The translations under genes and the position numbers were made by a program. The notes below the pieces were generated by a model that saw nothing but the letters and a program-made list of their open reading frames with translations, was not told the DNA's origin and made no database searches. Of a DNA stretch of 64,000 nucleotides, positions 35,476 through 45,080 are shown one piece after another; position 1 is the stretch's first letter, and each line of letters starts with the position of its first letter. The stretch comes from Clostridium lentum (GTDB lineage: Bacteria > Bacillota > Clostridia > Clostridiales > Clostridiaceae): assembly GCF_014287815.1 (NCBI RefSeq), contig NZ_JACOOQ010000002.1, positions 1 through 64,000 on the forward strand, read 5' to 3'.

Positions 35476-36996
35476 ATGGAATATGTAGTAGAGATGCTTA
35501 ATATCCGTAAAGAGTTTCCAGGAATAGTGGCGAATGATAATATAAAACTTCAACTTAAAAAGGGAGAAGTACATGCTCTTTTAGGAGAAAATGGAGCTGG
35601 AAAATCAACTCTTATGGGAATGTTATTCGGTATGTATAAACCAGATAGAGGATGTATAAAGGTAAGAGGTAAAGAAGTGAAAATTTCTAATCCTAATGTA
35701 GCAAATGATTTAGGAATTGGGATGGTTCACCAACACTTTAAGCTTGTGGAGAACTTTACAGTTACTGAAAATATAACTCTAGGATGTGAGCCTAAAAAAG
35801 GTTTAGTAGTAGATATTAAAACAGCTGCCAAGAGAATTGAAGAATTATCTAAACAGTATGGATTAAATGTAGATCCATACGCAAAGATTGAAGATATTTC
35901 AGTTGGGATGCAACAAAGAGTAGAAATACTTAAGATGTTATATAGAAATGCAAATGTATTAATATTTGATGAACCTACAGCTGTATTAACACCTAGTGAA
36001 ATTGATGAATTGATTTCAATTATAAAGGAAATGACAAAAGAAGGGAAATCTGTAATCATCATAACACATAAATTAAAGGAAATTAAAGCTGTAGCTGATA
36101 AGTGTACAGTTATTAGAAGAGGTAAATACATAGGAACAGTTGATGTAAAAGATACTACTGAATCAGAAATGGCTAAAATGATGGTTGGTAGAGAGGTATC
36201 ATTTAAAGTAGAAAAATCAGAAGCTAAACCCCAAGAAACTGTTGTAAGTATAAAGAATATTTCAGTTAAAAATAATAAGAAAGTTTTAGGTCTAAAGAAT
36301 TTTTCATTAGATATTAAAGCTGGAGAAATAGTAGGTATAGCTGGTGTTGAAGGTAATGGACAAACTGAATTGGTTGAAGCATTAACTGGTATGAGACAAG
36401 TTGAATCAGGAATAATAGAATTTAAGAATAAAGATATAACAAAAGAATCTATCCGTCAAAGAATTGATGATGGCATTGCACATATTCCAGAAGATAGACA
36501 TAAGAGAGGATTGATTCTTGATTATACAATGGAAGATAATATGGTGTTAAAGGCATATAAAAAAGCTCCATTTTCTAAATTTGGCTTAATTAATAGAGCA
36601 AAGATAAGAGAATATGCAAATAAAATAATAGAAACTTTCGATGTTAGAAGTGGTGAAGGTGGACAATCTATAGCAAGATCTTTATCAGGTGGTAATCAAC
36701 AAAAAGGAGTAATAGGACGTGAAATAGAATCGAATCCGGATTTATTAATAGCTGTTCAGCCTACAAGAGGGCTAGATGTTGGTTCTATAGAATATATACA
36801 CAAGAGATTAGTAGAACAAAGAGATTTAGGAAAGGCTGTCCTTTTAGTATCACTTGAACTTGATGAAGTATTAAATGTATCAGATAGGATTGCTGTAGTA
36901 AATAATGGTGAATTAATAGGGATAGTCAATGCTAATGAAACAAATGAAAATGAAGTTGGTTTAATGATGGCCGGCGTAAAGAAGGAGGAAGCTTAG
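35476..36996 (+). CDS. Nucleoside ABC importer ATPase (RbsA/NupA type)
   Basis: 506 residues with two fused ATP-binding domains. The first has Walker A GENGAGKST, signature SVGMQQR and Walker B LIFDEP. The second has GVEGNGQTE and SGGNQQK, with the degenerate second site (QPTRG) usual in this class. AAGGAGG precedes the ATG. Its stop overlaps the GTG of the next gene by one base. Confidence 0.94.
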   Translation: MEYVVEMLNIRKEFPGIVANDNIKLQLKKGEVHALLGENGAGKSTLMGMLFGMYKPDRGCIKVRGKEVKISNPNVANDLGIGMVHQHFKLVENFTVTENITLGCEPKKGLVVDIKTAAKRIEELSKQYGLNVDPYAKIEDISVGMQQRVEILKMLYRNANVLIFDEPTAVLTPSEIDELISIIKEMTKEGKSVIIITHKLKEIKAVADKCTVIRRGKYIGTVDVKDTTESEMAKMMVGREVSFKVEKSEAKPQETVVSIKNISVKNNKKVLGLKNFSLDIKAGEIVGIAGVEGNGQTELVEALTGMRQVESGIIEFKNKDITKESIRQRIDDGIAHIPEDRHKRGLILDYTMEDNMVLKAYKKAPFSKFGLINRAKIREYANKIIETFDVRSGEGGQSIARSLSGGNQQKGVIGREIESNPDLLIAVQPTRGLDVGSIEYIHKRLVEQRDLGKAVLLVSLELDEVLNVSDRIAVVNNGELIGIVNANETNENEVGLMMAGVKKEEA

Positions 36997-38084
36997 TGCA
37001 TAAGAATCAATTGTTAAAATCTCTTATGGCAATAGTTTTAGGATTATTTGCAGGATTTTTATTAATGTTATCTATGGGGTATAACCCAATAGATGGATAT
37101 ACTTACCTTTTTAAAGGTGGATTAATGAATACTCAGAGAATTGGTAATTCAATTGCGACGGCTACACCTTTAATCTTAACAGGGTTGTCGGTTGCCTTTG
37201 CAAATAGGACTGGGTTATTTAATATAGGTACTCCTGGACAAATGTTAGCAGGTGGATTTACAGTAACAGCAATAGGTATTTTAGTAGATTTACCATCACC
37301 AGTATTAATACCTTTAATGGTTATATGTGGTATAATGGCTGGAGCTTTATGGGCAGCTATACCAGGAGTTTTAAAAGCGTTATTTAAGGTTAATGAAGTT
37401 GTTTCATCAATCATGATGAACTGGACTGCTTACTGGATAGTATATTATATGGTTCCACAATATTTAAAAGGAACTACAGAAACAGAATCAGCAAAGCTTG
37501 CTCAAGGAGCTACACTAAAGTCTGAGTGGCTTTCAAAAATGTTTGGAGGTTCATACATAAACCTTGGTATATTATTAGCAATAATATCTGTTGTAATTAT
37601 TTGGCTTATACTTAATAAGACAGTTTTAGGATATGAATTAAAGGCCGTTGGATATAATAAATTTGGTGCAGAATATGCAGGTATGCCAGTAAATAGAAAT
37701 ATTGTTGTATCAATGATGATTGCAGGGGCGCTAGCTGGTCTTGCAGGAGTTGTTCAATATATGGGTAACTCACAAGTTATGCAAATAGGGGTTATGCCTT
37801 CACAAGGATTTGATGGTATAGCAGTATCTTTATTAGGTAATAACTCACCATTGGGAGTATTATTATCAGCATTATTCTTTGGCGTTCTTTATGTTGGTAA
37901 AGGATTTATGAATGCTAATGTTAAAGTACCACCAGAACTTGCAGATACAATTATAGCAACAATTATTTACTTTGCAGCTACAAGTATGATTATGGATAAG
38001 GTAATAAATAAGTTTAAGAAAATAAAAGAAGAAAAGAAAAAAGTGATAGCAGGTAAAACTACTGAAAGGGCGGTGGAGAAATAA
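36996..38084 (+). CDS. Nucleoside ABC importer permease 1
   Basis: 362 residues, GTG start overlapping the ATPase stop and preceded by AAGGAGGAAG. It has about 8-10 membrane helices, with NRTGLFNIGTPGQM typical of the BPD_transp_2 family of BMP-linked permeases, and a basic C-terminal tail. It pairs with the smaller permease downstream to form the channel. Confidence 0.92.
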   Translation: MHKNQLLKSLMAIVLGLFAGFLLMLSMGYNPIDGYTYLFKGGLMNTQRIGNSIATATPLILTGLSVAFANRTGLFNIGTPGQMLAGGFTVTAIGILVDLPSPVLIPLMVICGIMAGALWAAIPGVLKALFKVNEVVSSIMMNWTAYWIVYYMVPQYLKGTTETESAKLAQGATLKSEWLSKMFGGSYINLGILLAIISVVIIWLILNKTVLGYELKAVGYNKFGAEYAGMPVNRNIVVSMMIAGALAGLAGVVQYMGNSQVMQIGVMPSQGFDGIAVSLLGNNSPLGVLLSALFFGVLYVGKGFMNANVKVPPELADTIIATIIYFAATSMIMDKVINKFKKIKEEKKKVIAGKTTERAVEK

Positions 38085-39031
38085 TGTGGGATATATTAGT
38101 TAAGATTTTTCCTTATGCAATAGCTTATACAATACCAATGCTAATTACAGCTTTAGGTGCATTATATTGTGAAAGAAGTGGTATAATTAACATAGGATTA
38201 GATGGATTTATGATTGTTGGGTCTTTTGCAGGAGCTTTAACTATATCTAAGCTTCAAGCAGCAGGTGTTGAAAGTGCTTTATGGATTGGCTTATTAGTAG
38301 CAGCTTTAGTTGGGGCGTTATTTTCAATATTACATGCTTTTGCTAGTATAAATTTAAATGCAGACCAAGTAATAAGTGGTACAGCTATAAATATGGTGGC
38401 GGGAGCTTTAACAGTATTTTTAGCAAGAAATATCACTGGTAGTGGTAATATAAGAATAACTATGGGGTTTGTACCACAAAGTATAAGTATATTAAAAGAT
38501 ATACCGGTATTAGGACCGCTATTCTTTACAAGAACTTATGCAACAACATGGTTAGTACTTGTTATATTAGCTGTAAGTACATTTTTATTATATAAGACAG
38601 CTTTTGGTATGAGATTAAGAGCATGTGGTGAAAATCCACAAGCTGCACAAGCAGTAGGGATTAACGTTACAAAGATGAGATACTTTGGGGTTATAATTTC
38701 AGGAGCTTTATCAGCTTTAGGTGGATGTATAATATTAGTTACTTATTCAGGAGAGTTTAATGGAAGTGTGGCAGGGTTAGGTTTCTTAGCTTTAGCAGCA
38801 TTAATTTTCGGACAGTGGAAACCACTTGGAATTTTAGGAGCAACAGTATTCTTTGGATTTGCGTCTACACTTGCCAATGTTTCACAAGTAATTCCACAAT
38901 TACAACAGATACCACTAGTACTATTAAAGGTGTTCCCTTATGTAATAACATTAATAGCACTTATTATATTCTCTAAATCTACACAAGCTCCGAAAGCAGC
39001 TGGAGAACCATTTGATGCAGGAAAGAGATAG
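38084..39031 (+). CDS. Nucleoside ABC importer permease 2
   Basis: 315 residues, coupled to the previous gene by an overlapping TAATG. It has the related signature CERSGIINIGLDGFM and about 8-9 helices. It is the last gene of the BMP operon. The 116-bp gap to hom has no obvious terminator, only AT-rich sequence. Confidence 0.92.
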   Translation: MWDILVKIFPYAIAYTIPMLITALGALYCERSGIINIGLDGFMIVGSFAGALTISKLQAAGVESALWIGLLVAALVGALFSILHAFASINLNADQVISGTAINMVAGALTVFLARNITGSGNIRITMGFVPQSISILKDIPVLGPLFFTRTYATTWLVLVILAVSTFLLYKTAFGMRLRACGENPQAAQAVGINVTKMRYFGVIISGALSALGGCIILVTYSGEFNGSVAGLGFLALAALIFGQWKPLGILGATVFFGFASTLANVSQVIPQLQQIPLVLLKVFPYVITLIALIIFSKSTQAPKAAGEPFDAGKR

Positions 39032-39147
39032 GTAATAAAGATATATAATTTGTTTTGTTGGATATTCAATTTTAACATAAAATTAGGAGATCGTTGTTTT
39101 TTATGCAATAAAACTTTACACTAACCTAAAAACAAAGGGGGATATTT

Positions 39148-40449
39148 ATGAAAAAAGTAAAAATTGCACTTTTAGGATTAGGTAATGTAGCAAAAGGTGT
39201 ATTATCAATAATAAGAGAGAATAAAGAACAAATAGTTAAGCGCTCAGGATATGAAGTAGAAATAGCTAAGATACTGGTAAGAGATGTAAAGAAAGATAGA
39301 GGTGTAGAAGTACCAACAGAAATACTTACAACAAGTTATGAAGAGATATTAAATGACAATGAAATAAAGATAGTTGTTGAAGTTATGGGTGGTATAGAGC
39401 CAGCAAAAGAATACATTATCAAGGCTATGGAAGCTAAAAAACAAATAGTTACAGCTAATAAGATGCTTTTAGCTACTTGTGGTGATGAAGTATTTGAAAA
39501 AGCTGATGAAATGGGAGTAAGTTTCCAATATGAAGCAAGTGTAGCAGGTGGTATTCCTATTATTAATGGAATAAGTCAAAGCTTAACAGCTAATAAAATT
39601 AATACTTTATATGGTATTATTAATGGTACTACCAATTATATTTTAAGTAAGATGGAACTTGAGAATTTGAACTTTGAGGATGTGTTAAAAGAGGCTCAGG
39701 ATAAGGGATATGCTGAAGCTGACCCCACATCTGATATAGAAGGATATGATGCACAATACAAGCTTGTAATATTGTCTTCTTTAGCATTTGGTACCAAAAT
39801 AAAACCTGAACATGTATATAGAGAAGGTATAACAAAGATAAATTCTATAGATATGGAATATGCTAGTAGCTTTGGTATGGTAATAAAACTTCTAGCTATT
39901 GCTAAAGAAGAGAATGGAGAACTTGAATTAAGAGTACATCCAACCATGATTCCAGAAACTCATCCTTTAGCTAATGTTTATGATTCATTTAATGCAGTAT
40001 TCATTAATGGTAATGCTGTAGGGGATATGATGTTTTATGGTAGAGGAGCAGGAAGTCTTCCAACAGGAAGTGCAGTAGTTAGTGATATTATATGGATATT
40101 AAGAAATAATGTAGAAGTTGAAAATATGCAGCCAGTAGTTAAGAACAACCTTTGGGAAATGAATATTAAAGATTTAAAGGATATTGAAAGCAGATATTAT
40201 TTAAGAATTACAGTAAGTGATAAACCAGGTGTATTAGGTCAGATAACAACAATATTTGGTGCCAATAAAGTCAGTTTAAAATCAGTAATTCAAAAGGGTG
40301 TAAAGCAGGAAGAAAATATTGACGTCACATTGGTCTTGATAACTCATAGTACCACAGAAGGATTAATTATGGATTCAATAGAGAGGCTTTATGATTTGAA
40401 AACTGTTAAAAGTATTGATAATATAATAAGAATAGAAGATTTTAGATAA
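39148..40449 (+). CDS. hom: Homoserine dehydrogenase
   Basis: 433 residues. The N-terminal Rossmann motif is GLGNVAKG. The catalytic domain contains NGTTNYILSKM and KGYAEADPTSDIEGYDAQYK, with the catalytic lysine in the family's usual region. A C-terminal ACT domain (about 350-425) suggests feedback control by threonine. It reduces aspartate semialdehyde to homoserine for threonine and methionine synthesis. GGGGG precedes the ATG. It is a monocistronic gene ended by a hairpin. Confidence 0.96.
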   Translation: MKKVKIALLGLGNVAKGVLSIIRENKEQIVKRSGYEVEIAKILVRDVKKDRGVEVPTEILTTSYEEILNDNEIKIVVEVMGGIEPAKEYIIKAMEAKKQIVTANKMLLATCGDEVFEKADEMGVSFQYEASVAGGIPIINGISQSLTANKINTLYGIINGTTNYILSKMELENLNFEDVLKEAQDKGYAEADPTSDIEGYDAQYKLVILSSLAFGTKIKPEHVYREGITKINSIDMEYASSFGMVIKLLAIAKEENGELELRVHPTMIPETHPLANVYDSFNAVFINGNAVGDMMFYGRGAGSLPTGSAVVSDIIWILRNNVEVENMQPVVKNNLWEMNIKDLKDIESRYYLRITVSDKPGVLGQITTIFGANKVSLKSVIQKGVKQEENIDVTLVLITHSTTEGLIMDSIERLYDLKTVKSIDNIIRIEDFR

Positions 40450-40471
40450 ATTAAAGATATGAGGTTAATAT

Positions 40472-40512
40472 AAAAAACAGCGGGAATGTGTTTATTACAT
40501 CCGCTGTTTTAT
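40472..40512. terminator. Bidirectional terminator after hom
   Basis: AAAAACAGCGG / CCGCTGTTTT stem lies between convergent genes. The inner part ATGTG..TACAT extends it. Confidence 0.85.
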
Positions 40513-40514
40513 AT

Positions 40515-41075
40515 TTAAATTACGCTGGTTAACGTTTCACTTGCAAAACTTAGTTTATTAATATATCCTTCGTAAATTAATGTTTTATTTTCAACTGCCA
40601 ATAAGTCTAAAGGTAAGATTTCCTCAGGTTTTTTATGGGTATTAAAGATACCGCTATTTATTAATACTTCAGAGACAAATTCAGAGCAGAAATAATAATT
40701 TTCTCTTTTTTTTGGTTTATTAAAGTATACAAGGCTTGTCCCTAAAATATTGTATTTTAAATTATCTTTGTTATTTTCGAAAATACGTATTTCTTTGACA
40801 AGTTTATGATACTGGTGTTCAGTAACACTAACTTTATAAATTAGGCATTTGCTTTCAGGAAACATAGCAAATACTCCGTCATATATATTTTCATATACAA
40901 ATCCAGCAGGAAGCACTTTAGCTGGATTAATACGGCCAAAAGAATACATTTTTGTGAAGGTGTTGTCTAAAGAAAGTGAAACATGAGCATATTCTTCGTG
41001 AGTACATAAAGAAATTAATTGTGAAAACATTGTACCAGTTTTTGAAAATACTAAATAAATATTTTTTGAGCTCAT
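40515..41075 (-). CDS. Permuted papain-fold (YiiX/NlpC-like) protein
   Basis: 186 residues. The His-first, Cys-later order is seen in EYAHVSLSL (His about 31) and YYFCSEFVSEVL (Cys about 129), the signature of permuted NlpC/P60-like enzymes. No signal peptide, so it acts inside the cell or needs another route. The substrate is unknown; relatives act as amidases or lipid acyl hydrolases. GGAGGG precedes the start on the minus strand. Confidence 0.75.
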   Translation of the reverse strand: MSSKNIYLVFSKTGTMFSQLISLCTHEEYAHVSLSLDNTFTKMYSFGRINPAKVLPAGFVYENIYDGVFAMFPESKCLIYKVSVTEHQYHKLVKEIRIFENNKDNLKYNILGTSLVYFNKPKKRENYYFCSEFVSEVLINSGIFNTHKKPEEILPLDLLAVENKTLIYEGYINKLSFASETLTSVI

Positions 41076-41247
41076 AACTATCCCTCCATTATATAAAGTA
41101 TATTGTACACTAAAATTCCATCAATGTTAATAAAAAGTGAAATACATTAATAATTATTTAAGAAAATGTCAATAGGTACAATATATTGTTTATTTATAAG
41201 ATATCTTATGATAGAATTAGTTAATAAAAAAGAAAGGAAAAAAATAG

Positions 41248-41664
41248 ATGGAATACAGATTTACTTTCGAAGGAAGAGAATATAAACTAAATAAAGAAAA
41301 CTTAGATTATTTTATTAATGATGAGGAAAATCCTATAAAAAATATTGATTTAGATAAAGTATTAGAAATAATGACAAATAGTAATGAAGTGGATTTTTCA
41401 AAAGAGTACTTTGATATGTCATGTGGAGAATGTAAAGAAGGTCTTAGGGAAAAGAAAAAATTCTTTGCTTTTCTAGGATATAATTTTTACATATATACTA
41501 ATAATGGAGAATTTGTTATAAGTTCAATTGATAAAGAATACGAAGGACTTTCATTTAACAGGCTGCAAAAGGCAGGGAAAGTGGATAATAGCTATATAGT
41601 ATTAGTCAATGTATGTAAGCATTGCGGAAGCTATTCAGTGGAAATAGAGGAATTTGAAATATAG
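41248..41664 (+). CDS. DUF3785-like protein with two CxxC motifs
   Basis: 138 residues, cytoplasmic, acidic. CGEC (about 59-62) and CKHC (about 124-127) are placed so that they could share one metal, probably zinc. Length and layout fit the clostridial DUF3785 family as I recall it. Function is unknown. AAAGGAAA precedes the ATG. The palindrome ACAATATATTGT at 41178-41189, also the core of the MITE-like elements, lies 59 bp upstream. Confidence 0.6.
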   Translation: MEYRFTFEGREYKLNKENLDYFINDEENPIKNIDLDKVLEIMTNSNEVDFSKEYFDMSCGECKEGLREKKKFFAFLGYNFYIYTNNGEFVISSIDKEYEGLSFNRLQKAGKVDNSYIVLVNVCKHCGSYSVEIEEFEI

Positions 41665-41807
41665 ATATAAGTATATGAATGGAGAGGATTTAGAATAAAT
41701 ATAGCTATTTATGAAGGAATACTATTAAGTAAATAGTGTTCCTCTTTATATGGAAAAAATGATATAATAAGTGCTATAGTAAAAAATTAGTAAATTGAGG
41801 TAGAAAT

Positions 41808-42461
41808 ATGAAGATTGTTAAAAAAATTATTTTAGCTGCAACGGTTTGTACAGCAATAATTGCAGCAATTGGATGTACTAAGAATGAAAGCAGTACAGAA
41901 GTAAAAGAAAGTAAGGATGATGTTAGTGTTGAAAATGGTGATTTACCAATTGCTACAATAGTGGTAAAGGGCTATGGAACTATAAAAGCAGAGTTATATC
42001 CAAGTAAAGCATCAAATACAGTGAATAACTTTATTTCCCTAGCAAACTCTGGCTTTTATAATGGATTAACATTCCATAGAATTATAGATGGATTTATGAT
42101 ACAAGGTGGAGATCCAGAAGGAAACGGAACTGGTGGTCCAGGATATTCTATAGCAGGAGAATTTTCTAGTAATGGTTATGAAGCAAATGATTTAAAGCAT
42201 ATTGATGGTGTATTATCAATGGCAAGAGCAAGAAGTAATGATTCAGCAGGAAGCCAATTCTTTATTATGGTAGGTGAGTTCAATAATTTAGATGGTCAAT
42301 ATGCTGCTTTTGGGAAAGTAATAAGTGGACTAGATATAGTAAAGAACATTAGCAAAGTAGCAACAGATAACAACGATAAGCCAAAGGAAGCTGTGGTTAT
42401 AGAATCTATTACAGTAGATACAAAGGGAGTTAATTATCCAGAAGTGGAAAAGATTAATTAA
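41808..42461 (+). CDS. Lipoprotein peptidyl-prolyl isomerase (cyclophilin)
   Basis: 217 residues with lipobox AAIGC and a cyclophilin domain (about 45-205). The active-site Arg is in FHRIIDGFMIQGGDPEGNGTGGPG, followed by LSMARARSNDSAGSQFFIM. It would assist folding of exported proteins at the membrane surface. The 3' end overlaps the convergent L,D-transpeptidase gene by 8 bp. Confidence 0.94.
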   Translation: MKIVKKIILAATVCTAIIAAIGCTKNESSTEVKESKDDVSVENGDLPIATIVVKGYGTIKAELYPSKASNTVNNFISLANSGFYNGLTFHRIIDGFMIQGGDPEGNGTGGPGYSIAGEFSSNGYEANDLKHIDGVLSMARARSNDSAGSQFFIMVGEFNNLDGQYAAFGKVISGLDIVKNISKVATDNNDKPKEAVVIESITVDTKGVNYPEVEKIN

Positions 42462-42963
42462 TAAAGATGGTTGTTCCTTCAGGGATGTTATCATAAATCC
42501 ATTTGGCATTTTCAGTGGAAAGGCGAATACAACCATCGGTGAGTTGCATGCCAAGTCTATCATCCTTTATGGTACCATCTAGATAATAGACTATAGAGTG
42601 AAAGAGATAGTTTCCTTTAATTTGGGTGTAGTAGAGGCATCTAAAGCCACGATTTTCACCGAAGGAATAACCTTTTACGCCAACGAAAAAGGTTCCCTTA
42701 ATGGTTGGTTCCCATGGTTTACCTATGGTACATAAAAAGCTTTTATATAGAGTCCAGGAATTTTTAGATTTTTTAAAGATATTAGTTTTGAAATGGTCAG
42801 TATCAACCCAGATTAGATAAATGCTTGAGCTATTAATATTTTTTGAATTTATAAAAGATTCGGCATTTGATAAGTAGTCTTTTGCATAACGTTTTGATGA
42901 AAATGGATGAAGGTTTTTTAAATTAAGTTTCGTATGAATTTTTTTTATAAATTTAGAAATCAT
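42454..42963 (-). CDS. L,D-transpeptidase (YkuD) family protein
   Basis: 169 residues ending in a YkuD catalytic segment: the His in YLFHSIVYY and the Cys in TDGCIRLS, where the usual SHGC is TDGC. The family forms 3-3 peptidoglycan cross-links through a Cys acyl-enzyme. There is no clear signal peptide or membrane segment (the N-terminus is basic), which is odd for a wall enzyme. The start has only a weak GAGGAT site 11-12 nt away. Confidence 0.8.
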   Translation of the reverse strand: MISKFIKKIHTKLNLKNLHPFSSKRYAKDYLSNAESFINSKNINSSSIYLIWVDTDHFKTNIFKKSKNSWTLYKSFLCTIGKPWEPTIKGTFFVGVKGYSFGENRGFRCLYYTQIKGNYLFHSIVYYLDGTIKDDRLGMQLTDGCIRLSTENAKWIYDNIPEGTTIFIN

Positions 42964-43196
42964 AATTTAGAAATCCTCAAATCATTAATATACTATATAT
43001 TATAAAAATAAATATAAAATGGTATGAAATTTATAACTTATATGCTATAGATTGATATTTATGATGATATCATCTATGAGAATTGATAATATTTTAATAA
43101 TAAAATAGTTGAAATTTATGATAAAAAAATAAAATCACCATATAGAAAGAGTATTTTTTAGGGAACAAGACAAAATAATTCTTGAGGTGATATATG

Positions 43197-43469
43197 ATGA
43201 AAGTTATTAAGAAAGATGGAAGACTTCAAGAACTTGATCTTGAAAAAATAAAAATCAGTATTTTAAGTGCTACTAATGATAGTAAAGAGTTACTAAATGA
43301 ATCAGATGTAAAGATATTAGTGGAAGACATCAATTCTAAAATGAAAGAAGTAAGGAAAAATGGCGAAGACACTTCAAGTTATGAAATATCTGGTATAGTA
43401 ATTGCTATATTAAAAAGAGATGGATTTTCTGACATAATAGAGAAATACGTAGGTTATGAAAAACAATGA
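43197..43469 (+). CDS. Stand-alone ATP-cone domain protein
   Basis: 90 residues from the second of two adjacent ATGs, better spaced from GAGGTGA. The whole protein is one ATP-cone (VIKKDGRLQELDLEKIKISI ... YEISGIVIAILKRDGF). This nucleotide-sensing module normally sits at the N-terminus of ribonucleotide reductases or in NrdR. On its own it may regulate a partner in trans; none is encoded nearby. The 230 bp upstream hold the palindrome GATGATATCATC (43063-43074). Confidence 0.88.
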   Translation: MKVIKKDGRLQELDLEKIKISILSATNDSKELLNESDVKILVEDINSKMKEVRKNGEDTSSYEISGIVIAILKRDGFSDIIEKYVGYEKQ

Positions 43470-43557
43470 TGTATATTTTTGCTATTGGATTTATAACTAT
43501 GATATAATGATTAATAATTAAAGAAGTAAAAGTATAAGTAAGGATTGGTGAGTATTT

Positions 43558-44370
43558 TTGAATTATAAATTAATAGCATTAGATATGGATGGAACGTTAC
43601 TAAGAAAGGATAAAACAGTATCTGAAAGAACTAAAAAAGCAATAGATGATGCTAGAGAAAAGGGAGTAACGGTAGTATTAGCTACAGGAAGACCTATAGA
43701 TGGTGTAACTAGATATTTAGAAGAACTAGATATGTATGGTGAAAATGACTATGTACTTAGCTATAATGGTGGTTTAGTTTTAAAGACTAAGGATAGAGAG
43801 CCAATTTGTAAAATAGGTTTAACTGGTGAAGATTTACATTATTTATATGAAGTAAGTAAGGATTTAGGGGTAAATATTCATGCTTTCTCTGAAACAAAAG
43901 GATTAATTACACCTAAAAATAGTAAGTATACTGAAGTAGAAGCAAATATTAATAATATTAAGATAAACATTGAAGATTTTAATAAGTTAGAAAAAGAGCA
44001 TAGCATAATAAAGATAATGATGATTGATGAAGAAGAAGTATTACAGAAGGCTGTAGATAATCTTCCAAAGGAAGTATATGATAAGTATACAGTAGTTAGA
44101 AGTACGCCATATTTCCTTGAATTTTTAAATAAAGAAGTAAATAAAGGTGTAGGTGTTGAAATGCTAGCGAAGCATATGGGAATAACATTAGATCAAGTAA
44201 TAACTATGGGAGATGCAGGAAATGATCTTCAGATGATTGAATGTGCAGGTATGGGTGTTGCCATGGGAAATGCTTTTGAAGAAGTTAAGAAAGCTGCAAA
44301 TTATATTACAGACACTAATGAAAATGATGGAGTTGCCAAAGCAATAGAGCATTTAGTTTTAAATAGTTAA
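43558..44370 (+). CDS. HAD-superfamily Cof-type phosphatase
   Basis: 270 residues with a TTG start placed after TTGGTGAG. Motif I is DMDGTLL with the catalytic Asp pair, and motif IV is MGDAGNDLQMI. The C2B cap is of the YidA/Cof kind, which acts on sugar phosphates or FMN/PLP-like phosphates. Substrate unknown. It is followed by a hairpin before the reductase-like gene. Confidence 0.92.
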   Translation: MNYKLIALDMDGTLLRKDKTVSERTKKAIDDAREKGVTVVLATGRPIDGVTRYLEELDMYGENDYVLSYNGGLVLKTKDREPICKIGLTGEDLHYLYEVSKDLGVNIHAFSETKGLITPKNSKYTEVEANINNIKINIEDFNKLEKEHSIIKIMMIDEEEVLQKAVDNLPKEVYDKYTVVRSTPYFLEFLNKEVNKGVGVEMLAKHMGITLDQVITMGDAGNDLQMIECAGMGVAMGNAFEEVKKAANYITDTNENDGVAKAIEHLVLNS

Positions 44371-44382
44371 TAATATTTACGT

Positions 44383-44412
44383 ATAAGGACTCTTTATAGA
44401 GTTCTTATATTT
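44383..44412 (+). terminator. Terminator after Cof-type phosphatase gene
   Basis: ATAAGGACTCT / AGAGTTCTTAT with loop TTAT, then ATTT. Confidence 0.7.
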
Positions 44413-44429
44413 AGTTAGGAGAGAAATTT

Positions 44430-45080
44430 ATGCATTATGGGAATTTACAAAAGATACGTGATGGGAAAAGAACTTTTGGAATAACACCAGATATTCCAAG
44501 TGGATTTATACAACCAGAAACGTTAGAAAAAATTGCTAAGGTGGCAAAAAAATATAAAGCTGTATTAAAGATAACATCAGGGCAAAGGATATTAATTACT
44601 AATTTAAAGGAAGAGGATTTACCAAAGGTGTGGAAAGAACTTGGAATGGAGCCAGCAGTTATAACAACTAATTCTGTAAAGAATGTAGAAAGCTGTCCAG
44701 CAGGATTTTGTAAAAGAAGTAAGTATAATACCATTGGTATAGGTGTTAAGCTTACTAAGAAATATGCTAAAAAAGAAATGCCTTGTAGAACTAAGATAGG
44801 AGTAGCTGGATGCAGAAATGCCTGTGGAAGTGTTTATGCTAGAGATGTTGGTGTAATAGCTGATAAGTCAGGATTGATGGTGGTGGCAGGAGGCTCAGCA
44901 GGTTTTCATCCAAGAGTGGCAGATGTTATTGCCAAGGATCTTACAGAAGAAGAAGCTCTACAATTAGTAGATAATATCTTTGAATATTATAAAGATGAAG
45001 CAGAACTAGGAGAAAAACTTAGCTTAATGATAGAAAGAATTGGAGTTGAGAGCTTCATTGAAAGAGTAAAATTAAGATAA
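44430..45080 (+). CDS. Half-size nitrite/sulfite reductase-like siroheme/Fe-S protein
   Basis: 216 residues with one ferredoxin-like half (GFIQPETLEKIAKVAKKY) and one haem/Fe-S half. Cysteines lie in ESCPAGFCKRS and GVAGCRNACG, giving the four ligands for the siroheme-linked [4Fe-4S] cluster. Classical reductases have the unit duplicated and are about twice as long, so this is a minimal form, as seen in anaerobes. It may be a dissimilatory or assimilatory electron-transfer subunit. GGAGAG precedes the ATG. The siroheme-type hem operon lies 4 kb downstream. Confidence 0.88.
   Translation: MHYGNLQKIRDGKRTFGITPDIPSGFIQPETLEKIAKVAKKYKAVLKITSGQRILITNLKEEDLPKVWKELGMEPAVITTNSVKNVESCPAGFCKRSKYNTIGIGVKLTKKYAKKEMPCRTKIGVAGCRNACGSVYARDVGVIADKSGLMVVAGGSAGFHPRVADVIAKDLTEEEALQLVDNIFEYYKDEAELGEKLSLMIERIGVESFIERVKLR

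Noticed and set aside
35727..36131. A 134-residue minus-strand ORF inside the nucleoside ABC ATPase gene
   Set aside because: It is antisense to a clearly conserved ATPase, has no site for translation and shows no recognisable family; a shadow frame.
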